From Alnus glutinosa (Eukaryota; Streptophyta; Magnoliopsida; Fagales; Betulaceae), in contig NC_084892.1 of assembly GCF_958979055.1 (NCBI RefSeq), positions 4,915,501-4,979,500 on the forward strand: a stretch of DNA of 64,000 bases, written 5' to 3'. The number at the start of each line of letters is the position of its first letter. Positions within the stretch are counted from its first letter, which is position 1. This document shows positions 44,585 through 55,766 of the stretch, in pieces. The notes beneath the pieces were generated by a model. That model had not been told where the DNA came from and ran no database searches. It was given only the letters and a program-made list of their open reading frames with translations. Both the position numbers and the translations under genes were made by a program.

Positions 44585-46020
44585 ATGGACGGATCTAACC
44601 TGCCTTTCGTACCCGCATATGGAAATATAGATGATGAAATTGATGACGATATTTTCTTTTTACTGAGTGCAATTGACTCATCAGACGACGATGAAAACAC
44701 CAAAATGCCGCAACGCAACTTGCCATTACGAGGGGGCATGTACATAACATACATGCTGAACGGTCACCCAGAGCCGTGTTTTCAAATGTTTCGTATGGAG
44801 CCACCAGATTTTATAGCTTTGTGTTTTGAGTTGAGGGAGCGCCGACTCATAATGAGTACAAGGAACCTTGATGTTGAGGAAAGTGTTGCTATATTTCTTG
44901 TGCTTACTGGGCACTGCCAAGGGCAGCGGATCGCTGCCGATCGCTTCCAACACTCCACGGAGACAATAAACCGGCATTATAATAAGGTGTTGAAAGCACT
45001 GGGCCATCTGGCCAAGGTCTACATCAAAGTGAGACATAGGACTGGGGTGCACCCACATGTACAGGGTAATCCTAAGTATTATCCTTGGTTCAAGGTGAGT
45101 GTTGTTCATTTATAACACATCGGCCCTATCAGCGCTACTGTTCAAAACTTGTAAAACAATGTACATTTTCAAGTTAATTTTTTTTTGAAAATTATTACAG
45201 GATTGTATTGGTGCAGTCGACGGCACACACATAAAGGCCCAAATCCCGACAGAGCACCAACGCCTCTATCGTGGCCGGAAAAATGAATGCACACATAACA
45301 TTATGGCAATATGCGATTTTGATATGTTATTCATGTTCGTGTACGCTGGCTGGGAGGGATCCGCGAACGATGGCCGCATTTTCAAGGATGCTGTTACAAC
45401 TGACCAAGGCTTTGAGTGGCCTACAGATGGTTAGTACGTTGCATACAATTGCGTAATTTTCTATATATCATAAAAATTCATGCTCTTCAATAAACTTTGG
45501 GTATTTTATTTATGAAGGGCACTATTATGTGGCTGATTCTGCATACCCATGCACACGAGGTTTCTTGCCTCCGTATAAAGGGGAGAGGTATCATCTCTCC
45601 CATTTTCGTAATAGGCCTCTACCCCGTGGGTACAAGGAACTGTTTAATTTCAGACACTCCTCACTACGAATGATGATTGAGAACTGCTTCGCTAGATTAA
45701 AGAGGAGATGGCGTATTTTGTACGATATGCCTAGGTACTTATTGACATGTCAACCTGGCATTATCATGGCATGCTGTACACTGCACAACTTCATCGGGAC
45801 ACGTAATCCAAATGATCAAATATTCAACGGCACTGATGCAGCAGAACCAGAGACGAGTGAGCAGCCTTATGCATATGGCAACAATGATGAGGCAGGCCCC
45901 TCGCATTCAGGACAATATGACTTCTCATCTGCAGCTGGCATTGAAATGGCCAATTTTAGAGAAGGCATTGCACAAGCAATGTGGGATAATGCACATGGAA
46001 ACGAAGATGGAGATAATTAA
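44585..46020 (+). CDS. PIF/Harbinger transposase (DDE_Tnp_4), three exons, apparently intact
   Basis: Nuclear DDE transposase that excises and inserts PIF/Harbinger DNA elements. Proposed exons are 44585-45094, 45201-45429 and 45518-46020, with GT/AG borders (CAAG then GTGAGT; TTACAG; ATG then GTTAGT; GAAG), giving 413 residues without a stop. The triad is Asp177 in GAVDGTHIKA, Asp253 in VADSAYPC and Glu301 in MMIENCFARLKRRW. Exactly 47 residues lie between the second Asp and the Glu, the DD47E spacing of this superfamily. GWEGSANDGRIF and CCTLHNFIG are further family motifs. A helix-turn-helix-like stretch (STETINRHYNKVLKAL) precedes the core. The acidic N-terminus (DDEIDDDIFF) is usual. The element's terminal repeats were not found, so mobility is uncertain although the gene looks usable. 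Confidence 0.88.
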
Positions 46021-46769
46021 AAAAAAAAAAGGGGCAATTATAATGTTGAAGTAATATTTTTTATAATGCCCGTGCATTTACAGATCTACTGGCTGAACAA
46101 GACACTGCCACTTTCTTATTTGATTAATCATTGCAAGAGAAGCAGAAACAGCATATTTTCCACATGTTTGTTTGTAACTTTTAGGCGATTTTTTTTTTTT
46201 TTATTCAAAAGTCTTCTGTGGTGTGTTGCTCAGAAAAAAAGAAAAAAGAAGTAAAAAAGAATAAATTTGTGGCGGGTATTTTCCGGGCAGAAGATTATCC
46301 AAAAGTAAGGGTAGGTGGCTGCTGGTGATGGGCGGAAAATGTGGTCTTTTTTTTAAACGGAAAAATGGAATGTAATTAAAATTAAAAGCAAAAATAGTTA
46401 GGGGCAAAATGGGAAACCAAGAGGGACGTGGGTTGCAAGTTTATTATTAAATTAATTTTTTTTTAATTCATTTTAATTAAGTATGAAATTTTCCTTTTAA
46501 TAGTTATTTATTAATTATTATATTTATTTCCATCATAATTTCACACTACTTTTCATAACACCAATCATTAAACACAACTTTTCATACTTCCAATCATTTC
46601 TAATCATTTCCTACCATTAAAAAACAATACTTTTCAATCTACAAAATTCAATACCCAAACACAATTTCAAAAAAAACTCTAAACACTATTTGCTTAGAAA
46701 TTCGTAAAGAAAATAAGAATTCAATTCTAATTCTCAAAATTCAATACCCAAACGCACCTAAGAAAATAC
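46021..46769. other. AT-rich 3' region of the Harbinger locus
   Basis: No gene. From about 46470 it resembles the AT-rich right part of the 31515/39345 duplication (CACACTACTTTTCATAACAC, CAATCATTTC words). It ends CAATACCCAAACGCACC, whose inverse (GGTGCGTTTGGGTATTG) looks like a MITE or Harbinger terminus, but no matching left end was located. Confidence 0.4.
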
Positions 46770-47370
46770 AAACTTAAAAGAAAAATATATACCTGCAGTA
46801 TATTTTTTTTTTTCCCAAAATCACCCATTCCTGATACGGAAATTAGAGCATTGGAGCTTGAACGGGCAGCACTACCATTACTCCCTAAGAAAAACAAACA
46901 CAGAAACATCAGAAACCCCACAACAATCTCAACCACATACCCAAAAGCCTAAATAAAATGAATAAAGCAATCAACGTTCATAAAAAGCTCCAGACTTTTA
47001 ACATACCAAAAACGAAAAGACCGGGTGAGAAGGAGGCGCGAACAGTCCTATTTGGAGTCGTCTTCTTCATCTGCTTCTTTGGAGAGAGATGCGAAGCAGT
47101 GAAAATGGAGCTCTCTCTCATCTGGACTAGTTTAGAGAGGGTACAAACCGAAAAGAAAACATTATGCCTGAAGTGTCATGATTACTCTTTGATTTTCTAA
47201 GATGGCTGGCCACAGGTCCGGCAAAAAGGAGTAAGAGGAAGAAAATGAGGTAGAGAGAGAAATGAAGAAGAAAAAGATGCAGAAGAAGGATGGTGGAGAA
47301 AGGGTATAAAAAGAATGAAAGTGGTTAAATTTTGATTTAAAAATTATAATTTAATACAAGGGGTTTACGT
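46770..47370 (-). pseudogene. Unidentified 5' gene fragment, copy 2 of 4
   Basis: Minus strand. The first exon-like piece reads SSIFTASHLS-like, then KKQMKKTTPNRTVRA and GLFVFG. The intron runs from a donor-like GTATGTTAAAAG to TTTTTCTTAG, and the second exon-like piece reads SNGSAARSSSNALISVSG. It lies 4.0 kb from copy 1 in the same orientation, so the two copies bracket the Harbinger genes. No downstream coding region follows. Confidence 0.45.
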
Positions 47371-48026
47371 GCCATGTTCTAAGCCTGTGAGTCCAAATTG
47401 CTGTTAGAAGATGGTGCAAACCAAAAAGAATAGTTCAATTGAAAAGTAAATGTGCTCCGAATGAAAAATGTTAAAAATACTCGTAGGAAATAATAAGTAC
47501 AATACCTCAAGACACATTGAAGTGAAATTTAATATGTGAATCCCATTCTAATGTGTTATGGGGTGCATTCTCCGGTTCAAATTGGATATGACAACCAACT
47601 CCGGTCACCAACTTATATGGTGTAAACCTCGACGTTTAATTATTTAGAATCTCTAATATTATATGAGAAAATAAAAATAAAAATAAAATAAAAAAGTTTT
47701 TATTTATTTTTTTGTATTAAAAGTTATAACTACAATTTAAATCTTTTTTTCAAAAAAAAAAAAAAAATGATAGTGTTTTGAAATGTGAGTGTGTCATCAA
47801 TTGAAACGTGAGGCATGTTTGGGTGAAATTTCTTTTACAAATATTTTATAAATACTGTTATTTAAAATTTAAATTCTCTTTAAATTTTATCAATTTTTTT
47901 TAATTTTGTTTCAAATTTTTTAAATTATTCAAATATATTTTTAAAAAATATATTCACGCAATATTTATAATTTTTTTAAAAATTAAACATCCAAACGGTC
48001 CGAAGCATTGGTAGAGGGAGGTAACT
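47371..48026. other. AT-rich intergenic stretch, nothing recognised
   Basis: No gene or repeat family was recognised apart from A/T homopolymer tracts. Confidence 0.5.
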
Positions 48027-48322
48027 CTGGGGTTGTTTGTCAAGGAACAATATATTACAGTATTGTTCATGTACTTTTTTTTTTCATTTTTTTATACTTT
48101 TCACTACTAATCAACATCAAAACATTCTTACTTTTTTCACTTTTTTATATCACATCAATAATTTTTTATTACTCTTTTTAACTACAATACAAAATTTTTT
48201 CACTTTTTTATATAAATTCTTTTTATTTTATATCACATCATCACTTTTTACTAATTTCAAAAATTAATAACCCACTACTCTGTTCTGTTCTATTATGTAA
48301 TGTCATTTGTCAAACAATTCTC
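48027..48322. mobile_element. Probable MITE with GTTTGTCAA-type termini
   Basis: The left end (GGTTGTTTGTCAAGGAACAA, then TATTACAG) and the right end (TATGTAATGTCATTTGTCAA ACAATTC, split by a space for length) are inverse relatives. The interior is T-rich with CACATCA words, like the Tourist-type element at 59529-59790. No clean target duplication. Confidence 0.5.
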
Positions 48323-49432
48323 TCAATATCTGTAAAATATGGTCAATCTGAACAAAATGAAGCAAGTTCACGTGACACTGGCAATTTCAGCCTTGTCCAA
48401 TCCGCAGAGGAACACAGGCGGTGTCTGGTTCCTGTGGGACAATCTGGGGATCGAGTTGTGAGTGACACGTGGAAGGTGGGGGAACTGTAGTCCGCGTTTC
48501 ACGGCAAAAGGAGACGAGTCTGATGGAGACGCGACCTGGCAATGCGCGGAGCAGGGAGAGTCAGTGAGACTGTGAGACAGTGATACGTTACGTCGGTTTA
48601 TCTTCCTCCCTCTCCCGCTCACTCTTTTTAAATTCTGGAGTCTTTTTAAAACACTCCCAAGTCCCATCAGACACGTAGTTCTCTAGTTTCCCTCGTATTT
48701 CCCTTTTAACCCTCAACCAAACGCTCTATTCCTCGCCCTGCCCTCTCTTCTCGCTGGATTTAATCATTTGCTTTGTGTTGCTTCGTTCTTTTTCGGCTTT
48801 CTCAATTTGATAGTTATATATTTCTTTTAGTTTTATAAAATATTAATTAAATAATTACAGATGCTCACCTTGTTAAAATATTTTTAAAAACACAAAAATA
48901 ATTTTTAATTTTATGTTACATTAAAACACTTTTTCAAACAAAAAAAGAATATCAACTAACAAAGCCTAACAAAAAAAAATAAAAATACCAACTAACATAA
49001 TTTTTAATTTTATGTTACATTATTTTAATGGATAAATATTTAATAAATTCTTGAGTCTAACGCGCAATTTTAAATCAGTCACTCACTGTTTAAAAATCAA
49101 TTTTTACACTTTAAGTTTGTCGTGGATTTGAAATCAATTCTTCCGTGATTTTTCATCTATTTTTCTAATTTCCGTTAGTGCCACGTCAATATTTTCGTCA
49201 CATAATCTTAAAATATTATTATTTTGAATTATATTATAAATTTAAGAGCTTAAATTTTTTTTTTTATTTAAAAAAATGAAAAAGAAGGGTTTGAGGAGCC
49301 TCTTGGAGGGGATAGGCCGGGTGGCCTACGAGCCACCCCCCAGTACCTTATTTTAAAAGTATAATAAATTTAATTATTTAATTAATAATTCTATGCTCTT
49401 CTTTATGTTTGGAGTCAAAAGCTAAATTAAGT
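48323..49432. other. Intergenic stretch with a GC-richer island
   Basis: 48370-48740 is noticeably richer in GC and carries a minus-strand open frame of 99 residues (48368-48667, Ser/Arg-rich, starting MGLGSVLKRL). I recognise no family and see no splice or promoter support, so it is not called as a gene. The rest is AT-rich without features. Confidence 0.4.
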
Positions 49433-49551
49433 GTCCTCAAGAGGTAGCTCAATCTCCTGGGAACCACGCATCATAAAGCGGAAGTCACTAATTCGAATTC
49501 CCCATTCCCCCACTTGTGTGGACATGTCAAAAAAAGAAAGAAAAAAAGAAG
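49433..49551 (+). mobile_element. tRNA-derived SINE, copy 3, with perfect 14-bp target duplication
   Basis: GAGGTAGCTCAATCTCCTGG (A box), CACTAATTCGAATTCC (B box), TGTGTGGACATGTC and an A-rich tail. It is flanked by AAGCTAAATTAAGT at 49419-49432 and 49552-49565. The long perfect duplication, tail and internal promoter boxes together establish a SINE. Of the three copies this has the best B box. Confidence 0.88.
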
Positions 49552-49633
49552 AAGCTAAATTAAGTAAACAAAGCTTTAACCCAATACAATTGCACTGATA
49601 ATATCTTAAATCACTAATAAAAGATTAATTTAA

Positions 49634-50394
49634 GAAAAAAATAAAATTTAACCCTTCAAACTACCATCATTTCTCCGAATAAGCCCCCAAAACTACATAC
49701 TTGCACTCTTGCCCCCCAAACCATCAAAACTTTTGAAAAATGCCCCATTTGGCGAAATATTCTCATAATACCCTTGCCATGTGTTATTTTTCAATTAAAA
49801 AATTAAAAAAATTATAAGAAAATTAAAAACTAAAAAAAAAAAACTATAATTTTTTTTTTTTTTAAAATATTGCGATCGATCGGAGGACTTGCAGCTTCTT
49901 TTTAGCATCGTCGTTGGGCACAATGCAAGCTCGCAGCTCGGCAAACTCATCCCCACCTCTCCGAAGGCGGACATGGCTAATTTTCTATCATTCGATGTCT
50001 ATGATATTGATCTTTTCAAGGTTATGAATTATTTCAATCTGAATTTTGTTTTGTTACAAATGACGAGCAAGTCTATTTTGGTTAGGTCTAATAACGCCAC
50101 TCCAAACAAGCATATTTTTTTAAAAAAATAATAAAAATGAGAAATAAAATTTTAGTTTATTTATTTGTTAATTTATTTTTACTTATTTTTAGTTTTTTAT
50201 AAATTTATTTTTATTTTTCTAATTGAAAAATAACACGTGGCAGGGGTATTATGAAAACATTTCTCCAAAAAATGCCTTTTTTTCAAATGTTTTGGTAGTT
50301 TGAGAGGCTAGAGTCCAAGTCTTAGTAGTTTGGTGAGCCATCTAGATAAATGGTGGTAGTTTGAGGGGATACAATGATAAATTATATTTCTTCC
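49634..50394. mobile_element. 761-bp Mutator-like non-autonomous element, 9-bp target duplication
   Basis: Flanked by TTAATTTAA at 49625-49633 and 50395-50403. Inverted arms of more than 150 bp carry CAAACTACCA, GCCCCCCAAACCATC, AAAATGCC and TACCCTTGCCA words on the left with inverses on the right (GGCAGGGGTATTATG, TGTTTTGGTAGTTTG, GGTGGTAGTTTGAGGGG). A GC-richer core at 49870-50140 contains an 80-residue open frame starting MQLLFSIVVG, possibly a captured piece of host DNA, not recognised. Related in its arm words to the MITE at 1338-1645. Confidence 0.82.
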
Positions 50395-50403
50395 TTAATT
50401 TAA

Positions 50404-51591
50404 TCATTTAATTAATATTATAATAATTTTTATGTCTTTAGTTAGATAAAGAGTGAGGTCTATTATTGGGGTTCGGTTGGTTTATCAATTTCAAAATGTG
50501 CTATTTGAAAAATAACGATTTCAAAAAATAATTAACGAAAATGTAAATTTAAAAAACGCAGTTAATAATTGGGTAAAAATAAAATCACGACTTTGCTTTT
50601 AAAACTTTTTATTTTTAAAAACATAATCACTTACTTTAGGTTTGAAAACACATTTTTAATTTTTAATTTTTTTTTTCAAATATATTTCGCACTTCACAAT
50701 TTTATATAAAAACTAAACACACTTTATTTTGGTTGTAGCCAAAGGTCCAAAACAACAAAAGAAACTCCGGTTAAAATGAAAAAGGGGTAGAGGAACACGG
50801 TTGGAATAAAAAATGAGCGATTTGACACATCGAGCATATGGTAAAATTAAGGGAGATTCTCGTTGTTGTTCGAAAAATTATTTTTCAAATCCAAATGCAC
50901 AATTTTTATATAACTTAGAGTAATGTCTTTTTGGCACAACTCTTATATAATTTTAATAATTTTTATTTTTTAAGATTAATTATTAAATATTTATGGTCCA
51001 CATGTAAAAAAATAAATCTAACGGTTGATCATAAAAAAAAAGTAATTAGAGTTGTGTAAGAATTGTGCAAAAATTGTGTAAAAGTTGTGCAAAAAATAGT
51101 ACTCCATAATTTAAGACACATTGATAGGAATTAGGATCCATTTATGGTGAGACCCACTTACATAAATCTCACTTATATATCTTTAATTGTGTAATAATTA
51201 TGCATTTGAGTTGTGAAACATGCACATTCCTTGTATAATCACTCGGTTTTGAAGCTGTATCATCATTCAAAAACACTCAGAGTTTTCAAGCTGTACTATA
51301 AATGAATTTATTTTTATTTTTTTCACATTTACAAATTGATGTTATAATTTTTTTAATAGTACTTTTTGCTATCCATATCAACTTTTTTTTTTCTCTCGTC
51401 ACCACAAATCTATTCATGAGAATTATTTTTGTGATTTATTTGAAGTAGGAAACCGATTATTTTAAAGAATTTTTAAAATTGGTTAGTTAAATTAATAAAA
51501 ATAAATTTTTAAAATCAAATTTATAAAAATTATAAAGAAGTCAGATGTGAGTGCTCTTAAGGGATGATCTCAAAATGACAAGTTACCACCC

Positions 51592-51639
<48 letters not shown>

Positions 51640-52907
51640 TACTTTGAAAGAAACAAACAACAGGAAAAAAACTAGAACCAGATGAAAAGATGCCTACCAC
51701 CTCTCAAGAAATAGGGGGGTCTTTGCCACTTACAATAGAAATTGAAGTTAAAGGAAAATGATAACTGAGAATGCTATCAGAAAATAATTTGATTGCGACC
51801 CAATGTGTCACGTAATGGGCACAAAAGTTTGCACGTATTTGTTAGAAGCTAGTTACGTTTACTTTTATGCTCAATTTTTGTTGTTAACATGTCAGATGAT
51901 GAATTTATAACCGAGAAAAAAATACTGTTTTATTTTTTTTCTTTTTTTTTTTCATTATGACACGTGTCTACTTTCAGGAGTTGACACATGGACAACAGTT
52001 AGTTTTTAGACGGAAAAACTAACGAAGATACCAATTCAGTTTTTTATCAAAACTCAGGTACTATCAGTGATACAGATTGAAGCATAGGGAGCAAAAAAAT
52101 AAAGACTTTAAACCACAAGTACCAAAAAAGTATTTAACTCTTTTTTTTACAATGTCCCCCTCTGTTAGGAATTTGGATTAAATCCTAACGGAAGCCTTGG
52201 TTACCCCATTTTTTTTATTTTTTTTTATAAAAAGACTAGTTTAAAAAAATAATAATAAATAATTGTAACTATGAGTAAATTTACAATGTTATAAAAATAT
52301 TTAGGGGTACAAAGGCCATTCACCATTTTTGCCGTATGAATAAACATCAAATTCAAACAAAGGGAGACATTTAAAAAATTGAGAGTTTTTTTTTAACTTT
52401 GAAAGGATATTTTCAAAACGCGTAAAAATTTTGAAATTTTTTGTAAAGTTTCTCTTAAATTTAATTTAACGGTCAAAATTAAGTGTAAATTAAAATCAAA
52501 TGGTCAGATTTTAATGTTTAAACAAAAGAAATCTTTTATAAATTATTTGAAATATCCGTTTATAATTTATAATTATTTATTTTAATAAACTCAAACTTCT
52601 ACTTCCTCCAACACCATCCCTTTTGAGGTTACGATTTGCAAAAACTTTCTTCGCTTTCTATTTCTCCATCATCAATATTGGGGTCCCATCAAGGCCAGAG
52701 AAATAGACATTACTCTGATATTTTTCTTCTCCTGTTTTTGGGAAGTAATTAGTATATATGATTCTACATAAACGTAATAGATTGAAAGCTATAAGATAGT
52801 ATATCGGTTGGTGAGGTTACCCTTATTTATTCATGCTTGATTACCAGATGATGCCATAAACGAAATAGTAATATGCACTTATTCCAGGATGAGTAGAAAT
52901 GATATTA
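50404..52907. other. AT-rich intergenic region, no genes recognised
   Basis: Includes a diverged AT-rich MITE-like stretch at about 50480-50720 and a T42 tract at about 51594-51635. 51120-51240, 51900-52150 and 52160-52330 hold words typical of plant MITE ends but no complete element could be delimited. No RNA gene was seen. Confidence 0.45.
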
Positions 52908-53854
52908 ATAGATGAAAATCACTTGGAACTTGGGCTGTTTATTTGGAAGAAAGAGCCCCAAATTAGATCTCATAGTCTGAATTTTTCCAGTTTTCATCAA
53001 ACAAGGGAAACACGTAAGTTTCTATAGGCTTTTCAGTCTTCTTTGGAGTCCCTCCCTTTACTTAATCAAATTCGTAATGTAAGTTATTTAATTGTCAAGT
53101 GATGTTGTTGTCCCTCCAGCTGAAGGCCAACCAGACTATGATATAACGATCTCCAAAGATCTACCGCCGGCCTTGTCTAGTGCTGTGTAAATTGCATCTA
53201 AAATGGCGTCGAAAAGACTATAATAACTTAGTGGGACATCATTCACTACAGGAAAATGAGCTTTGAAAAGAGCATGTTCAAGACGGATGTCTCTAGTATT
53301 GCCAATGTAACTAAAATACAGGTACAAATTGATGAGTAACGGAGATTGATTATTTACTAAGAAGCAGATGATCGGATTGAAAAGCGGCTAGTGATTGACT
53401 TGAAGAAGCCTTTTGATGGAGAGAAGGATTCTCCAAGGACTCCAGTGTCGATGTCAGTGGAAACTTTAATTTGGTTCGTATGGCTGGCCGCAGAAATTGC
53501 ATTGTGAATGTTTTGCATGGCAGGTTCAAGGAATTTTGCAAATCAATCTGAAGGCTTCACTTCATTACGAAAGTTTTTGACATTGTTTTTGACTCAAGTA
53601 TTTGCAATGGCTTGGTTGGAAGCAACGTTTTGAAAGTTATCATTTGGAAGCCCTAGCATGAGCTCAATATTGAAGCCTCAAAGGACTTGGAGAGTTTCTT
53701 GGTCTACATAATAGACTTTCATTCTTCGAATGTTGTTTTTCTTCTCTTTTTTTGGTCGAATGTTGTTTTGGTTATAGAGTGCGACAACCTCATATGGATT
53801 TGGTAGGTTGTTCCCAAGTCCCAACCTTTCAATAACAAACACCAATTTGGGCAC
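52908..53854 (-). pseudogene. Beta-1,3-glucanase pseudogene 5 (nucleophile codon now a stop)
   Basis: Minus strand, nearly full exon 2. It opens at 53854 with GTGCCCAAATTGGTG and runs to the C-terminal [18 protein letters not shown] near 52930. The nucleophile codon in the ISESGWP motif is TAG (53136-53138). Further lesions: several frameshifts, a short local duplication around 53735-53770 that repeats TCGAATGTTGTT with T/C filler, a deleted stretch near 53064, and loss of the normal TAA. Exon 1 and the splice acceptor are missing, but degraded intron sequence remains at 54050-54135. More diverged than the intact genes. Confidence 0.9.
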
Positions 53855-54360
53855 AAAAAATCCCCTACAATTTTTTTTTAAAAAAAAAAAATTATAAATT
53901 CTAAAATTAAGTAGTTTAAGCCGTTTAGTCACATTTTATGCATCAAAACGCTTCGGAAAAATTTATAGACGTTTCAATACCTAAAGATTGCAAAATTACG
54001 TAATTTTAAAATATCCTATTTTTCTAAAATTATAAGAGAATGCTAGCTGACAAGACCCCATGCACAATGAATCTAGTAGGTGATTATTTGTGGCTGACAG
54101 AGGCTCGGGGCACCACCTCCTGAACCTGGAATAGGGAGAAAACATTTGTGAGATTAACCCCAAATCCCTATGGGCTATGGTACATGCTTCTAAGTTCTAA
54201 CTACCTAATATGGCAGGCTGTACACTTTGTAATTGTTGGTAAAGATTTTTAAAACCATTTGTTGTTGTCTTTTTTTCTCCTTCAAAAGTTAATGTTATTT
54301 TTAAAATTACTATTAAATCAAAATTCAGTAATGATTCATCTCGAAGTCAATGGTGACTTT
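53855..54360. other. Decayed intron and upstream sequence of pseudogene 5
   Basis: 54053-54135 matches the glucanase intron (AATGAATCTA, GGTGATTATTTGTGGCTG, GGCACCACCTCCTGAACC in place of the intact-gene equivalents). The rest is unrecognised. No GA microsatellite or exon 1 follows. Confidence 0.6.
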
Positions 54361-54800
54361 AAATAAATATTCATCACAAAAGTAACAATATTTTTGTTCA
54401 TACATGATTTCAGAGACGTCATAAAAAGAAAAAAAAAATACTTAAAAAGCATTGGACAATGTCATGATATAGTAGCATACCTAATCCAATCTAGACAAAA
54501 TTCATCACAAAAGAATCATATTTTTGTGCATAAATATGAGTTCATAGTCCTCGTCAAAAACAAAAACATATTCCTTACAAGGGCTCTGTACACCTCCTCC
54601 TTGCTTGACTTCTCCAAATCTACATATTCTTGCAAGGTTCATACCCATTAGCACTTACACAAAAGACTAACAGCAGTGTCATTCTTTGTTAAAGGAACAT
54701 TATGCTCAAGAACTACGTACATTAATTAAGAGGGTCATTGGTTAAATTTTTAATAAATGGTAGCATCTAATAATTAGTATATAAATCCTAAGATCTTGTA
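54361..54800. repeat. Dispersed segment, copy 3
   Basis: Shares CATCACAAAAGTAACAATAT, CATACATGATTTCAGAG and GTTCATACCCATTAGCACTT with 32750-33115. About 90 bp extra sits in its middle. Confidence 0.7.
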
Positions 54801-54995
54801 CATAAATGTCTAAATTTTATGTCTTCTTCTTTTTTTCTTTTCTTTTTCTTTTTTTTTAAAGGCTTTTTCACGCAGAAGAACATTTATGACAAATTTAAAT
54901 ATCAAGCATGTTCGGCATCCAATTGCTGGTAGTTGTACAACACTTTCAAACAATATTTAATAAAACAATGAGGCAACTAGGGAAATAATGATATG

Positions 54996-55766
54996 TTTTT
55001 TTTTTTAACGGAAATTCCATGTTCTTCTTCTGCTCTGCCACCACCTTTGCTAAGGCATGTGCTGCACCATTAAATTCTCTATGAACATGATTAAATTTAA
55101 CAGTACGAAGCCCCTTTGTTTCCTTAATAATACTCTCAGTAAACTGCCCAGTGTTAAAAAGATATGGAGGAGGGGAATTTATCTCAATTACGATCTGTGC
55201 TGCATCCCCTTTTATAATGACATCGATGAAACCAACCTCCTTGCAAAACAAAACTGCCCATAGTGCTGCCATTGCTTCCGTCATCTTTGGGTCAACCATA
55301 ATTGGTCTTATTACACTTTTAGCTCCCATGACTTCACCCATACAGTTCCTAGCAACAATTCCCATGCCAATGCACCCCTCCTTGATGTTGAGGGCAGCGT
55401 CCCAATTAACTTTAATCAAACTTGTTGGAGGAGGAGACCATCTTTGCTGCCTAGCCGGACAATGGTCAATTCCACCAGTTGGAGGTAACATCTCCTGTGA
55501 ATTACATCTATGAAATTCCTTCAGTGACGCCCCTGCCTCAGCATAGACTTCATTTGGATTCATAAAGACACCTTCAAAGACCAAGGTATTTCTCCGAAGC
55601 CATATACGACGTGCAATAACCACCATTAATTCAACATTGGCCTTACTAATGTTACTCCCCATCTCCTCCAGCAGCCCTTTGAAGCTTGTTGCATTGCTAT
55701 TACACTTATGGAATAACGACCCTTTCCCACCCCAGACATCCTGCGCTGCAGGGCATGTCCACAACA
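54996..55766 (-). mobile_element. Second copy of the L1-type LINE, 5'-truncated, RNase H readable
   Basis: The oligo(T) run at 54996-55006 is its tail. The minus-strand frame is open through the end of the zinc-binding domain (LWTCPAAQDVW, at the 5' junction 55766) and the RNase H domain: KVNWDAA (Asp), EAMAALWAVLF (Glu), IIKGDAAQIV (Asp), HREFNGAAHALAK. It keeps Trp where the copy at 17.7 kb has a stop. Between the tail and the coding end about 120 bp of 3' sequence present in the other copy (about 17337-17455) is missing. The two copies are otherwise very similar, so the family was recently active. Confidence 0.88.

Noticed and set aside
48368..48667. A 99-residue minus-strand gene in a GC-richer island
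   Set aside because: No family, no codon pattern or splice support, and Ser/Arg-rich composition expected by chance; kept as a note in the spacer entry.
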